Shown: positions 1 to 7,485, counted from the first letter of the stretch. The stretch is DNA of 14,959 bases from Methylococcaceae bacterium (GCA_005792805.1 SXQV01000054.1:1-14959); one strand, 5' to 3'. A program made the numbers and translations. The notes: generated by a model from the letters alone, not told the origin.

Positions 1-1401
1 TGCTCACAGGCCTGTCGCCTGCCTTACGAAGTGCTTGACGGCAAGGGCCGCATCGTGGCGCATCAGAAGCATGTGCTGTCAGTCAAGGACAACGACCAAA
101 GTAACAATTTGAGGGCATTGGTGGATGCCGGGGTGCGCAGCTTCAAGATCGAGGGACGCTACAAGGATCTGGCCTATGTGAAGAACATCACCGGCCATTA
201 CCGCCGGTTGCTGGATGCACTGCTGGAAGAGCGAACCGACCTTCGCCGTGCGTCCTCTGGCAGCACACGACTGTTTTTCACGCCGGACCCGGACCGCAGT
301 TACAATCGGGGCAGCACCGATTATTTCGTCCATGGTCGCCAGCCGGATATTGGCGCCTTCGACACACCCCAACACGCTGGACTGCCGTTGGGATGGGTCG
401 TAAAGACCGCCACCGATCATTTCGATGTGGAATTGCACGAGGGCGTTGCAAGTCTTAACAACGGCGACACTCTCACCTATTTCAATCTGCAAAAGGAGTT
501 GCACGGCTTCCGGGTGAACGTTGCTGAACCCCTGGGCAATGCGTGCTGGCGAGCCTTCCCCAATGAGCCGATGGCGGCCCTCAAGGATTTGCGCAGAACC
601 GTGGAACTGTCCCGCAGCCGCGACATGGCGTGGGAGCGGTTGATGGAAAGCGATCGCACGGCGGACAGACGGATCGCCGTAGATATGGCGCTGTTCGAAA
701 CGCCGGAGGGTCTGATTCTGCAATTGCGGGACGAGGACGACCACGGCGCCTATGTCGAACTGGCCCACGAACATCAGACCGCTCACGATCAGGCCCGCGC
801 CGACTGCACCATACGGGAAGCCCTGAGCAAACTGGGCAATACGCTTTTCGAGGCGCGGGAAATCGTCATTCAGCCACTAGAACACGAGCGGCCAGGCTTC
901 TGGCCAGTCTCGGTCCTGAATGCGCTGCGACGTGACGGCATTGCCACGCTAGAACAAGCCCGCGCAGACAGCTGGACCCGCTTGCCACGGGCCACACCGG
1001 TGGAGCCGCCCGCCAGCTACCCTGATGACAGCCTCAGCTATCTGGCCAACGTCTACAACCACGAGGCGCAGCGCTTCTATCTGACGCATGGCGTCCAAGT
1101 GATCGAAGCCGCCTATGAAAGCCATGAGGCGTTGGGCGAGGTGAGTTTAATGATCACCAAACATTGCATACGCTACTCGCTATCCCTGTGCCCGAAGCAG
1201 ACCAAGGGTGTGACGGGTGTGCAGGGCACGGTGAAGGCCGATCCTCTGCAACTAATCAATGGCAAGGAAAAGCTCACACTGCTCTTCGACTGCAAACCCT
1301 GCGAGATGCGCGTAATGGGCAAAATCAAGCGTGGCGTTCTCAACAAGATCACAGAACAGCCGTTGCGGTTTTTTCGCACCCGACCGCAGGACACACCTTG
1401 A
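1..1401 (+). CDS. rlhA: RlhA, 23S rRNA C2501 hydroxylation factor (peptidase U32 family), 5' partial
   Basis: The reading frame is open from the first base of the window, so this is the C-terminal 466 residues of a protein that is about 650 residues in E. coli (RlhA/YdcP). Despite the family name, RlhA is an RNA-modification factor needed for 5-hydroxycytidine at C2501 of 23S rRNA. The visible part opens with the conserved CSQACRLPY stretch and continues through SLKDN-like and FKIEGRYKDLAYVKNIT motifs at the end of the U32 core. A long DUF3656-type region follows. The C-terminus has paired cysteines (visible codons 389 and 397, then 431 and 434 in DCKPC); these, with the two at the very start, are candidates for metal or Fe-S binding. 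A GTG at 31 is an internal codon, not the start. The gene ends at a TGA, with a 304-bp gap before the next gene. Family assignment is firm; the choice of RlhA over TrhP-type paralogues rests on the C-terminal extension. Confidence 0.9.
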   Translation, partial: CSQACRLPYEVLDGKGRIVAHQKHVLSVKDNDQSNNLRALVDAGVRSFKIEGRYKDLAYVKNITGHYRRLLDALLEERTDLRRASSGSTRLFFTPDPDRSYNRGSTDYFVHGRQPDIGAFDTPQHAGLPLGWVVKTATDHFDVELHEGVASLNNGDTLTYFNLQKELHGFRVNVAEPLGNACWRAFPNEPMAALKDLRRTVELSRSRDMAWERLMESDRTADRRIAVDMALFETPEGLILQLRDEDDHGAYVELAHEHQTAHDQARADCTIREALSKLGNTLFEAREIVIQPLEHERPGFWPVSVLNALRRDGIATLEQARADSWTRLPRATPVEPPASYPDDSLSYLANVYNHEAQRFYLTHGVQVIEAAYESHEALGEVSLMITKHCIRYSLSLCPKQTKGVTGVQGTVKADPLQLINGKEKLTLLFDCKPCEMRVMGKIKRGVLNKITEQPLRFFRTRPQDTP

Positions 1402-1705
1402 TTAGCAAAAATCAATCTCTCGTTCGCAAAGAGCATCCGGTGGAGGTGCTCCCCTTGAGCTCCGGAAGGTGCTCTTGCACCATACAATCGGGAATATCAC
1501 GCTGCATTATTCCCCAACCGGGATTCAGTAGTGGATCGACGCGGTTGAGAATCTTTCGGACATAAAGCCGCGAGCGATGTTGCGCAAAAACCCGGATAGC
1601 GTGGAATGATGACCTCCCGCGTAGGTTCTAATCCTTATATCCGCCCCGTCATGAGGTAAAGCCGCATCGCTATGCCAAACAGCATCCATACGCAATCGAC
1701 TTCTC
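1402..1705. other. Gene-free gap with three consecutive stem-loops
   Basis: I see no convincing gene in these 304 bases. The first 115 bases hold three hairpins in a row. At 1431-1451, GAGCA+TCC pairs with GGA+TGCTC, with a two-base bulge and a three-base loop. At 1468-1481, GGTGC pairs with GCACC around a four-base loop. At 1490-1514, GGGAATA pairs perfectly with TATTCCC around an 11-base loop. None is followed by a T-run, so a simple intrinsic terminator is not supported. The rest (1516-1705) shows no clear promoter, and the following gene has no strong Shine-Dalgarno sequence. Confidence 0.5.
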
Positions 1706-2506
1706 ATGGCACTCAAGAAATCCGAACTCTATTCATCCCTCTGGAAGTCCTGCGACGAGTTGCGCGGTTCTCTGTTCTTCGTCGGTTGGGATGTCGGCGG
1801 CTGGAATTGCGACAAGAACGGCAAAAGCCGCGATGCGATAGTGATTCTTGATGCCGAGCGAAACATCGTCGGCCTGCCGTGGCGGGGAAATTTACGCTCC
1901 ACGATCAACAAGGCGACGGACACTGCGGACTGGATCAGTCATTTGTTCGCTCTGTGCAAAGCTCCCACGCAAGGTAGCTCCCGCATTATTCTGGCCATCG
2001 ACACGCCACTGGGCTTCTCCGAGGCATTTGTGCGTCTGGTGACACAGAGAGTCAATGTGGGTGAAATCGGAAGTTCAGACACCAATCTCTACCTGTATCG
2101 ACAAACCGAGCGGTTTCTGTTTGAAAATGGCCTTAGTCCACTCTCGGCAGTCAAGGACATGATCGGCAGTCAGGCGACCAAAGGGATGCATGCCCTAGCC
2201 AGGTTCGCTCCACTAATGCCACGCTGTGGCATCTGGTCGAGTGGAAAGAGGCTAACCGCCATTGAGGCTTACCCATCCGCCTGCAAGAATTCTGCGACGG
2301 TTGCAGAATTACGCGAACCGTTTCCCAAACTCGGGCATGACGACCTGGACGACGCATTGACCTGCGCTTTGCTTGCCTACATTTTTGAAGTTGATTTCAA
2401 TGCGCTTATCGTTCCGGAGGCCGATGTGCCGCTATCGGAGGGGTGGATTTGGGTGCCGAAGGATGTTCAGCCAAAGCCAGAACGCGACCAAAGAACGGGC
2501 GAGTGA
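1706..2506 (+). CDS. DUF429 family protein, predicted RNase H-fold nuclease
   Basis: A 266-residue soluble protein with the layout of the DUF429 family, whose members are predicted to have an RNase H-like fold but whose substrate is generally unknown. The acidic residues expected of such a fold are present and well spaced: Asp29 in GWDVGG, Asp99 in AIDTPLG, Glu187 in AIEAYPSA, and the DDLDDAL cluster at 212-218. The family-typical YRQTERFL stretch is near 131-138. There is no signal peptide or membrane segment. The ATG at 1706 gives a normal N-terminal lead into the first strand, although no good ribosome binding site is visible upstream. It stands alone between rlhA and the ribosomal operon, with about 300 bp on the left and 246 bp on the right, so the neighbours give no functional clue. 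The nuclease role is inferred from motif layout only. Confidence 0.75.
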   Translation: MALKKSELYSSLWKSCDELRGSLFFVGWDVGGWNCDKNGKSRDAIVILDAERNIVGLPWRGNLRSTINKATDTADWISHLFALCKAPTQGSSRIILAIDTPLGFSEAFVRLVTQRVNVGEIGSSDTNLYLYRQTERFLFENGLSPLSAVKDMIGSQATKGMHALARFAPLMPRCGIWSSGKRLTAIEAYPSACKNSATVAELREPFPKLGHDDLDDALTCALLAYIFEVDFNALIVPEADVPLSEGWIWVPKDVQPKPERDQRTGE

Positions 2507-2637
2507 TCTTTTTATTCAGCAACCGATCCCGGTTCGCCGTGAAGGTCGAGTGGTCCCATACCTCGCCATCCAGAGTCAGATCCGTTGGAAATAAACCCTA
2601 GCCTTCAGCATCATGTTCCATTGGAAGAGGCTGAGTC

Positions 2638-2666
2638 TTGTCTTATATCAATGGCTTCTTTATCAT
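2638..2666 (+). promoter_or_regulatory. Sigma70-type promoter of the rpsF operon
   Basis: TTGTCT (2638-2643, four of six matches to the -35 consensus) is separated by exactly 17 bases from TATCAT (2661-2666, five of six matches to the -10). Transcription would start near 2673, leaving a leader of about 80 bases before rpsF. The element lies in the gap before a ribosomal protein operon, where a strong promoter is expected. Confidence 0.7.
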
Positions 2667-2707
2667 TGTTAGGTTTAGTTGGCGGCTGGCAACAGCTGTC
2701 ACTCCTT

Positions 2708-2748
2708 GCCCTACCAAATTTCGGGGGGCTTCATTAACCGTAAGGAGC
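2708..2748 (+). promoter_or_regulatory. Structured rpsF leader, candidate S6:S18 autoregulatory element
   Basis: The leader can fold as GCCC (2708-2711) with GGGC (2726-2729), enclosing an inner CC/GG pair (2714-2715 with 2723-2724) and a seven-base loop. A second helix, GCTTC (2728-2732) with GGAGC (2744-2748), would cover the Shine-Dalgarno AAGGAG (2742-2747) and place an unpaired CCG (2738-2740) in its loop. The two helices share two bases and so compete. An S6:S18-binding RNA with a conserved CCG just upstream of rpsF is known in many bacteria. Matching this leader to that class is my inference from the CCG position and the sequestered ribosome site. Confidence 0.5.
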
Positions 2749-2752
2749 ATTC

Positions 2753-3151
2753 ATGCGACATTATGAAATCGTTTTCATGGTTCATCCCGATCAGAGCGCA
2801 CAAGTTCCAGCCATGCTGGAACGCTATCGCGGCTTGATCGAATCCGCCTCTGGCAGCATTCATCGCCTTGAGGATTGGGGTCGGCGTCAGCTGGCTTATC
2901 CAATCAATAAAATCCATAAGGCACATTATGTGCTAATGAATATTGAGTGTGATCAGGCTACGCTGGAAGAGCTAGAGAGTGGTTTCCGTTTCAATGATGC
3001 GGTGCTGCGGAGTCTTACCGTTCGCAAGGAAGAAGCCATTACAGAAGCCTCGCCCATGGCAAGAGAAGGGCATCAGGAATCCGCTGAAATTCGTGATGAA
3101 GACGAAGATGAGGCCGATGCGGCTGCTGCTCCAGAAGCATCAGAAGCCTAA
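2753..3151 (+). CDS. rpsF: Ribosomal protein S6
   Basis: S6 is a small-subunit protein that binds with S18 on the 16S rRNA platform. The 132-residue product matches the E. coli protein almost word for word in its core: RHYEIVFMVHPDQS at the N-terminus, HRLEDWGRRQLAYPINK near 38-54, and FRFNDAVLRS near 78-87. The C-terminal tail from about residue 113 is highly acidic (alternating Asp and Glu, then Ala-rich). This is the region to which RimK adds glutamates in gammaproteobacteria. The ATG at 2753 follows a strong AAGGAG at 2742-2747. It is the first gene of the operon; rpsR follows after 55 bases with no priB between them. Confidence 0.98.
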   Translation: MRHYEIVFMVHPDQSAQVPAMLERYRGLIESASGSIHRLEDWGRRQLAYPINKIHKAHYVLMNIECDQATLEELESGFRFNDAVLRSLTVRKEEAITEASPMAREGHQESAEIRDEDEDEADAAAAPEASEA

Positions 3152-3206
3152 GTTTCTTCAACCAGATTCAGATATCAACGAAATTCAGTTAGCGAGGTTT
3201 TTTTAG

Positions 3207-3434
3207 ATGGCACGTCAATTCAAACGTAGGAAGTTCTGCAGATTCTCATCCGAAGAAGGGCAGATGATTGATTATAAGGATCTGGACTTGCTCCAGGAGT
3301 ACCTGTCAGAGACAGGAAAGATCGTTCCTAGCCGAATCACTGGCACCAAGGTCAAGTTCCAGCGCGAGCTGGCGACGGCCATCAAGCGCGCTCGTTTTCT
3401 GGCTTTGCTGCCGTTCTGCGATAGCCACGAGTAA
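3207..3434 (+). CDS. rpsR: Ribosomal protein S18
   Basis: The 75-residue product is full length for S18, the partner of S6 in the small-subunit platform. It starts with ARQFKRRKFCRF and contains the conserved KDLDLLQEYLSETGKIVPSRITGT core and the basic KVKFQRELATAIKRARFLALLP helix region (residues about 50-70). A GAGG at 3194-3197 sits nine bases before the ATG, a good ribosome binding site. It is preceded by rpsF and followed after 27 bases by the membrane protein gene, so it is co-transcribed with both. Confidence 0.98.
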   Translation: MARQFKRRKFCRFSSEEGQMIDYKDLDLLQEYLSETGKIVPSRITGTKVKFQRELATAIKRARFLALLPFCDSHE

Positions 3435-3461
3435 ACCGCATACCGGCCGATAAGCCAGCGC

Positions 3462-4376
3462 ATGAACGCTTTGGCGAGTTTCATTATGAGGGGCCGCTCC
3501 CAGGCCATCCTTGTGGTAGCCGCGCTGACAGTGCTTTCGTGGCTTTTGTCGCTCGCCAGTTTACTGGCGGCGGCGGCGGTGGCTCTGCCGACACTTCGGC
3601 GGGGCGGGAGCGAGGGGGGTTTAATCGTTCTCGGTGCCTTGCCGATTGTGGCATTGGGCGGACAGCTGGCCTTGGGTAATGCATTGCAGGCCGGTGGTTA
3701 TTCCTTGGTGCTATGGTTACCCGTACTTGGGACGGCGATCGTGCTGAGAGAAACGGCAAGTCTTTCCACCGCCGTAATGAGTTCGTTGGGACTGGGATTG
3801 CTGTTGGTGGGTGGCTTTTATGCCGTGGTGGATGATCCGAACGCCTTCTGGGGCAGCGCCCTGAGCCTGGCGATTCAGCCGGTACTGGAACGTCGAGGGG
3901 AGGGTGAGATTGACGCGGAACTGATCAATCAAACAATGCAGATGTTCTCGACCTATGCCACAGGGGCGGTCGGTGCAGGGGCGTTGATGACAGTTCTGAT
4001 CAGCCTGCTTGTCGCACGATGGTGGCAAGCCAACCTCTATAACCCCGGCGGATTTCGCTCGGAGTTTTTGCAATTGCGTCTGCCACTCGTGCTATCGCTG
4101 GCGTTCGTCCTGGTATCGCTGATTGCCGGTGTCACAGGAGGAGTAGCGGCGATATTTTTGGCCAACCTGCTCATGCCAGTTTTCATGGCCCTCGTGCTGG
4201 TGGGGTTTGCCGTGGCTCATGCCTTATGTTCGGGCATGACCTACGGAAAATTCTGGCTCGCCGGCGTCTATGTAGCGCTTATGTTCGTTGCGCCGATGGT
4301 TCTGCTGATTGCGATGATTGGGCTTACCGACCCTTGGTATAACTGGCGTTCTCGATTTGCCCAGAGCAAGGCATGA
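3462..4376 (+). CDS. DUF2232 (YybS-like) inner-membrane protein
   Basis: A 304-residue, very hydrophobic protein with about eight predicted membrane segments (roughly residues 14-44, 52-72, 80-100, 102-124, 163-188, two within 208-255, and 263-287). A protein of this type, DUF2232, lies between rpsR and rplI in pseudomonads and other gammaproteobacteria. Its position here and the MNALASFIMRGR-type N-terminus fit that family. The function is not established. I prefer the ATG at 3462 over the one at 3486, because the eight residues between them resemble the family N-terminus; neither has a strong ribosome binding site. GC-rich Ala/Leu codons dominate, as expected for a membrane protein. It probably depends on the rpsF promoter. 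I see no sign that it acts in the ribosome itself. Confidence 0.8.
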   Translation: MNALASFIMRGRSQAILVVAALTVLSWLLSLASLLAAAAVALPTLRRGGSEGGLIVLGALPIVALGGQLALGNALQAGGYSLVLWLPVLGTAIVLRETASLSTAVMSSLGLGLLLVGGFYAVVDDPNAFWGSALSLAIQPVLERRGEGEIDAELINQTMQMFSTYATGAVGAGALMTVLISLLVARWWQANLYNPGGFRSEFLQLRLPLVLSLAFVLVSLIAGVTGGVAAIFLANLLMPVFMALVLVGFAVAHALCSGMTYGKFWLAGVYVALMFVAPMVLLIAMIGLTDPWYNWRSRFAQSKA

Positions 4377-4418
4377 TCTGACGATAAACAATCAAATTAA
4401 ATTATTGAGGCTTAAAAC

Positions 4419-4865
4419 ATGGAAATCATTCTTCTTGAAAAAATCCCTAACTTGGGTGGTTTGGGTGACAAGGTTAGCGTTAAACCCGGGTATGGTCGTA
4501 ACTATCTGATCCCTCAGGGTAAGGCCGTTGTTGCTAGCGCTGATAAGATCGAGCAATTCGAACAACGTCGCGCCGAACTGGAAAAGAAAGCCGCTGAAGT
4601 GTTGGCCGCAGCACAAGGCCGATCGGCGTCTATTTCTGTAATGAAGATCACCATCACTCATAAGGCGGGTGATGAAGGACGTCTATATGGCTCCATTGGA
4701 ACACGAGATATCGCTGAAGCCGTTTCAGCCGCAGGTATCGTTGTTGAGAAGAACGAAGTACGTCTACCGGCGGGTCCAATTCGTCAAGTTGGAGAGTATG
4801 AAATCGGCATCCAACTACATGGCGATGTAGTGGCCCTTCTGCCATTGTCTGTAGTCGCTGAATAG
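4419..4865 (+). CDS. rplI: Ribosomal protein L9
   Basis: L9 is a large-subunit protein with two globular domains joined by a long helix, and it helps maintain reading frame. The 148-residue product is the usual length. The N-terminal domain shows MEIILLEKIPNLGGLGD and the GYGRNYLIPQGKA RNA-binding motif (residues about 24-36). The charged connecting helix, rich in Glu, Lys and Ala, spans about 40-75. The C-terminal domain contains GRLYGSIGTRDIAEAV (about 88-103) and ends near GDVVALLPLSVV. GAGG at 4407-4410 gives a ribosome binding site eight bases before the ATG. It is the last ribosomal gene of the cluster. In many relatives dnaB follows rplI, but here the next gene is waaA. Confidence 0.98.
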   Translation: MEIILLEKIPNLGGLGDKVSVKPGYGRNYLIPQGKAVVASADKIEQFEQRRAELEKKAAEVLAAAQGRSASISVMKITITHKAGDEGRLYGSIGTRDIAEAVSAAGIVVEKNEVRLPAGPIRQVGEYEIGIQLHGDVVALLPLSVVAE

Positions 4866-4874
4866 AGACTATAA

Positions 4875-4904
4875 CTAACCGCACGGCACTGGCCGTTCGG
4901 TTAG
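4875..4904 (+). terminator. Strong hairpin between rplI and waaA, terminator-like but lacking a U-tract
   Basis: CTAACCG (4875-4881) pairs with CGGTTAG (4898-4904), then after one C/T mismatch ACGGC (4883-4887) pairs with GCCGT (4892-4896) around a four-base loop: 12 base pairs in all. It begins nine bases after the rplI stop. What follows is AGGGC-rich sequence, not T's, on the plus strand, and there is no T-run for the minus strand either. It may protect the 3' end of the ribosomal mRNA, pause polymerase, or give partial termination before waaA. Confidence 0.55.
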
Positions 4905-4915
4905 CAGGGCAGGGC

Positions 4916-6220
4916 GTGAGACACCTTTATTCAATACTGTTTTACGTTCTCGCGCCGCTTCTTTTGGTGCGGCTGCTATGGAAAAGCTGCCGTACCCCCG
5001 CTTACCGCATGAGAATTTCTGAGCGATTTGGCCTTTACCATGGCCAACCAGTAGTTGCTCCGGGTTCGATATGGATACATGCTGTATCGGTAGGTGAGTG
5101 TGAGGCGGCTTTCCCCATCATCAACGCCTTGCTTGAGCGGGGTGATATTCCCTTGCTGATCACTTCTACTACGCCAACAGGATCCGCCCGACTTCAAGCG
5201 GTGCTTGGTGACGCGGTTCAGCATGTGTATCTTCCCTATGATCTTCCGGGTGCCGTCAGCAGATTTATTGATTACTTTCGGCCACGTATTGGTTTAATTA
5301 TGGAAACGGAAATCTGGCCAAATCTGCTCCAAATCTGTAGCAGTCGCCAGATCCCTTTAGCCATTATCAATGGTCGCTTGTCTGAAAAATCAGCCCAAGG
5401 TTATGCCAAACTCAGAAGCTTCGTGGGGCAAAGCCTGAACGCAGTGACTCATGTTGCTGCCCAAACTCGCTTGGATGCCGATCGATATATCAACATTGGC
5501 GCACGTCCTGACAAAATTAGCGTTATGGGAAATATCAAGTTCGAAGTCGAGTTTGATAATGAGGCACAAGAGCTAGCGCGCACTTTGCGCCAAGAGCTAT
5601 TCCCACGAAGGGCTGTGTGGATTGCAGGCAGCACGCATCCAGGTGAGGAAGAACAAATTCTGGACGCGCTGGTTGAGGTTAAAAAATCTGTCCCACAATT
5701 ATTATTGATTCTGGCACCTCGTCACCCCGAGCGTTCTGGCGATGTCAGAATCCTGTGCGAGAAGAGGGGACTACTCACTCAGAAGCGATCCGATGGCTTA
5801 TTCTGTCGATCAGAAACCTCAGTTTTTCTAATCGATGGCATCGGGGAGTTACGTAAATTTTATGGGGCGGCAGATGTTGCCTTTGTCGGTGGCAGCCTTG
5901 TACCGCACGGTGGACAGAACATTCTGGAAGCAGCCGTTGCCGGACTTCCAGTCGTGTTCGGCCCTTACATGATGAACTTCGCTGAAATCACCCGAAATCT
6001 CCTTGACGCTGGCGTTGGCGTGCAGGTCGATAGTCCGGCGATGCTGGCAGAGTGGGTTCTACGATTTCTGCAGGAACCCCAGTTAGCAATAGGCTATGGG
6101 CGTAAGGGCAGGGCATTTGTTACAAGTAATCGCGGCGCGCTTGGCCGGGTATTGAGCATAGTGGATGACTTATTGAGCAAGGAGTCCTCCAAGATAAAGC
6201 AGGTTCCTCAAAACTTATAA
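4916..6220 (+). CDS. waaA: 3-deoxy-D-manno-octulosonic acid (Kdo) transferase
   Basis: WaaA (KdtA, glycosyltransferase family 30) transfers Kdo from CMP-Kdo to lipid IVA at the inner face of the cytoplasmic membrane, the first step of LPS core assembly. The 434-residue product is full length. A hydrophobic N-terminal anchor (about residues 5-21) precedes the Rossmann-like half, with the catalytic Glu61 in HAVSVGE and the METEIWPN motif near 120-127. The C-terminal half carries GSTHPGEE (about 241-248), LAPRHPER, and FVGGSLVPHGGQNILEAA, the nucleotide-sugar site. The start is GTG at 4916, just 11 bases after the hairpin, with only a weak AGGG-rich ribosome site. Its dependence on the rplI transcript is uncertain because of that hairpin. 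Confidence 0.95.
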   Translation: MRHLYSILFYVLAPLLLVRLLWKSCRTPAYRMRISERFGLYHGQPVVAPGSIWIHAVSVGECEAAFPIINALLERGDIPLLITSTTPTGSARLQAVLGDAVQHVYLPYDLPGAVSRFIDYFRPRIGLIMETEIWPNLLQICSSRQIPLAIINGRLSEKSAQGYAKLRSFVGQSLNAVTHVAAQTRLDADRYINIGARPDKISVMGNIKFEVEFDNEAQELARTLRQELFPRRAVWIAGSTHPGEEEQILDALVEVKKSVPQLLLILAPRHPERSGDVRILCEKRGLLTQKRSDGLFCRSETSVFLIDGIGELRKFYGAADVAFVGGSLVPHGGQNILEAAVAGLPVVFGPYMMNFAEITRNLLDAGVGVQVDSPAMLAEWVLRFLQEPQLAIGYGRKGRAFVTSNRGALGRVLSIVDDLLSKESSKIKQVPQNL

Positions 6221-6296
6221 AAGATACCATTTGTTATCGGCCCTCGCGTATCCCAACGTTTCCTCTTCAATTCAATTACAGACTTAATTCTTTGAT

Positions 6297-7388
6297 ATGA
6301 CGCTTTACTGTGGCATCGTCGGCTTGCCAAATGTGGGTAAGTCCACTCTCTTTAACGCACTCACCAAAGCCGCTATTGCGGCGGAAAACTATCCCTTCTG
6401 TACTATTGATCCCAATGTTGGCGTAGTTCCAGTTCCCGATCCCCGCCTTGATGCGCTGGCTGAGATTGTGAAGCCAGAAAAGGTGGTCCCCACCGCCATT
6501 GAATTTGTCGACATTGCCGGTTTGGTCGCCGGTGCCTCGAAAGGAGAGGGGTTAGGCAATCAGTTTCTTGCTCATATCCGTGAAACAGACGCTATCGCCC
6601 ACGTCGTCAGATGCTTCGAGGACGAGGATGTGATCCATGTTGCGGGCAAAGTAGATCCGATTTCGGATATTGAAGTGATCAATACCGAGTTGAATCTTGC
6701 CGACATGGGCACGGTAGAAAAGGCGCTCCAACGCGCTCTGAAAGCATCCAAATCCGGCAACAAGGATGAACTTGCCCGCAAGACGCTTTTTGAAAATGTA
6801 CTGGGCCATCTGAATGAAGGGAAGCCCGTTCGTTCGATGGATTTGCCTCCCGAAGAAAAGGCTTTGCTGCGTGATCTGCATTTATTGACCAGCAAAGCCA
6901 CTATGTTCATTGCGAATGTGCGAGAAGATGGCTTTGAAAACAATCCGCTCCTTGATCGGGTTCGTGCTTATGCAAAGGAAGAAGGCTCCGAGGTGGTTCC
7001 CGTTTGTGCCGCCTTTGAGGCAGAAATTGCGCAACTGGATGAATCTGACAAGGGCGATTTCCTCGCCGAAATTGGCATGGACGAACCGGGACTGAATCGT
7101 GTTATTCGTGCCGCGTACACGCTTCTCAATCTGTACACCTACTTTACGGCGGGCGTAAAGGAAGTGCGTGCGTGGACGATACACAGGGGTGCAACGGCAC
7201 CGCAATCAGCTGGAGTTATCCATACCGACTTTGAACGCGGCTTTATTCGGGCCGAAGTCATCGCTTTTGATGATTTCGTGAAATTTCGTGGGGAACAAGG
7301 CGCCAAGGATGCCGGGAAATGGCGACTGGAAGGCAAAGAATACATAATGCACGACGGCGATGTCGTGCACTTTAGATTTAACGTCTAA
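6297..7388 (+). CDS. ychF: YchF/OLA1 family P-loop ATPase
   Basis: YchF is a ribosome-associated, Obg-related P-loop protein that prefers ATP over GTP and is linked to translation and oxidative stress responses. The 363-residue product is full length. The P-loop GLPNVGKST is at residues 9-17, and the DIAGLVAGASKGEGLGN switch region is near 72-88. The NKxD specificity motif is replaced by the family's NxxE type (NVRE, near residue 204), which explains the relaxed or ATP preference. The C-terminal TGS domain occupies about 280-363 and ends with the KEYIMHDGDVVHFRF signature. The ATG at 6297 gives the standard MxxxCGIVGLPNVGKS start, but no Shine-Dalgarno sequence is visible. It stands 76 bases after waaA and is the last rightward gene, convergent with rluB. 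pth, often next to ychF, is not here. Confidence 0.97.
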   Translation: MTLYCGIVGLPNVGKSTLFNALTKAAIAAENYPFCTIDPNVGVVPVPDPRLDALAEIVKPEKVVPTAIEFVDIAGLVAGASKGEGLGNQFLAHIRETDAIAHVVRCFEDEDVIHVAGKVDPISDIEVINTELNLADMGTVEKALQRALKASKSGNKDELARKTLFENVLGHLNEGKPVRSMDLPPEEKALLRDLHLLTSKATMFIANVREDGFENNPLLDRVRAYAKEEGSEVVPVCAAFEAEIAQLDESDKGDFLAEIGMDEPGLNRVIRAAYTLLNLYTYFTAGVKEVRAWTIHRGATAPQSAGVIHTDFERGFIRAEVIAFDDFVKFRGEQGAKDAGKWRLEGKEYIMHDGDVVHFRFNV

Positions 7389-7404
7389 CTTTCTTCCCTT
7401 TTGC

Positions 7405-7440
7405 ATAGGATCGTTATTATTTAACATAATATGCATTATG
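7405..7440. other. Two mutually exclusive AT-rich hairpins between convergent genes
   Basis: TATTAT (7415-7420) can pair with ATAATA (7426-7431), or CATAAT (7425-7430) with ATTATG (7435-7440). Both are six-base-pair, mostly A/T stems in the 97-bp gap between the ends of ychF and rluB. No T-run follows on either strand, so I do not call a terminator with confidence. Confidence 0.3.
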
Positions 7441-7485
7441 CGCAGTAGGTGCTGTGATCCAGCATGGTTTGCCCGTAATTGAATC

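Noticed and set aside
79..786. Long minus-strand open frame of 235 codons opposite rlhA.
   Set aside because: It lies wholly antisense to a conserved coding region, matches no family I recognise, and follows from the codon bias of rlhA.
1621..1640. T-arm-like sequence GGTTCTAATCC suggesting a tRNA or an attachment-site fragment.
   Set aside because: The flanking bases cannot form a five-base-pair T stem (pairing fails after three bases), and no acceptor stem, anticodon arm or CCA fits around it.
1525..1716. Minus-strand 63-codon frame in the gap after rlhA.
   Set aside because: No ribosome site, no recognisable family and unusual residue make-up; most likely chance.
2521..2534. AACCG/CGGTT hairpin after the DUF429 gene as a terminator.
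   Set aside because: The stem is only five base pairs and no T-run follows on either strand; the T-rich stretch lies before it.
6552..6943. Overlapping minus-strand frames of 109 and 123 codons opposite ychF.
   Set aside because: Shadows of a highly conserved gene; no ribosome site and no family resemblance.
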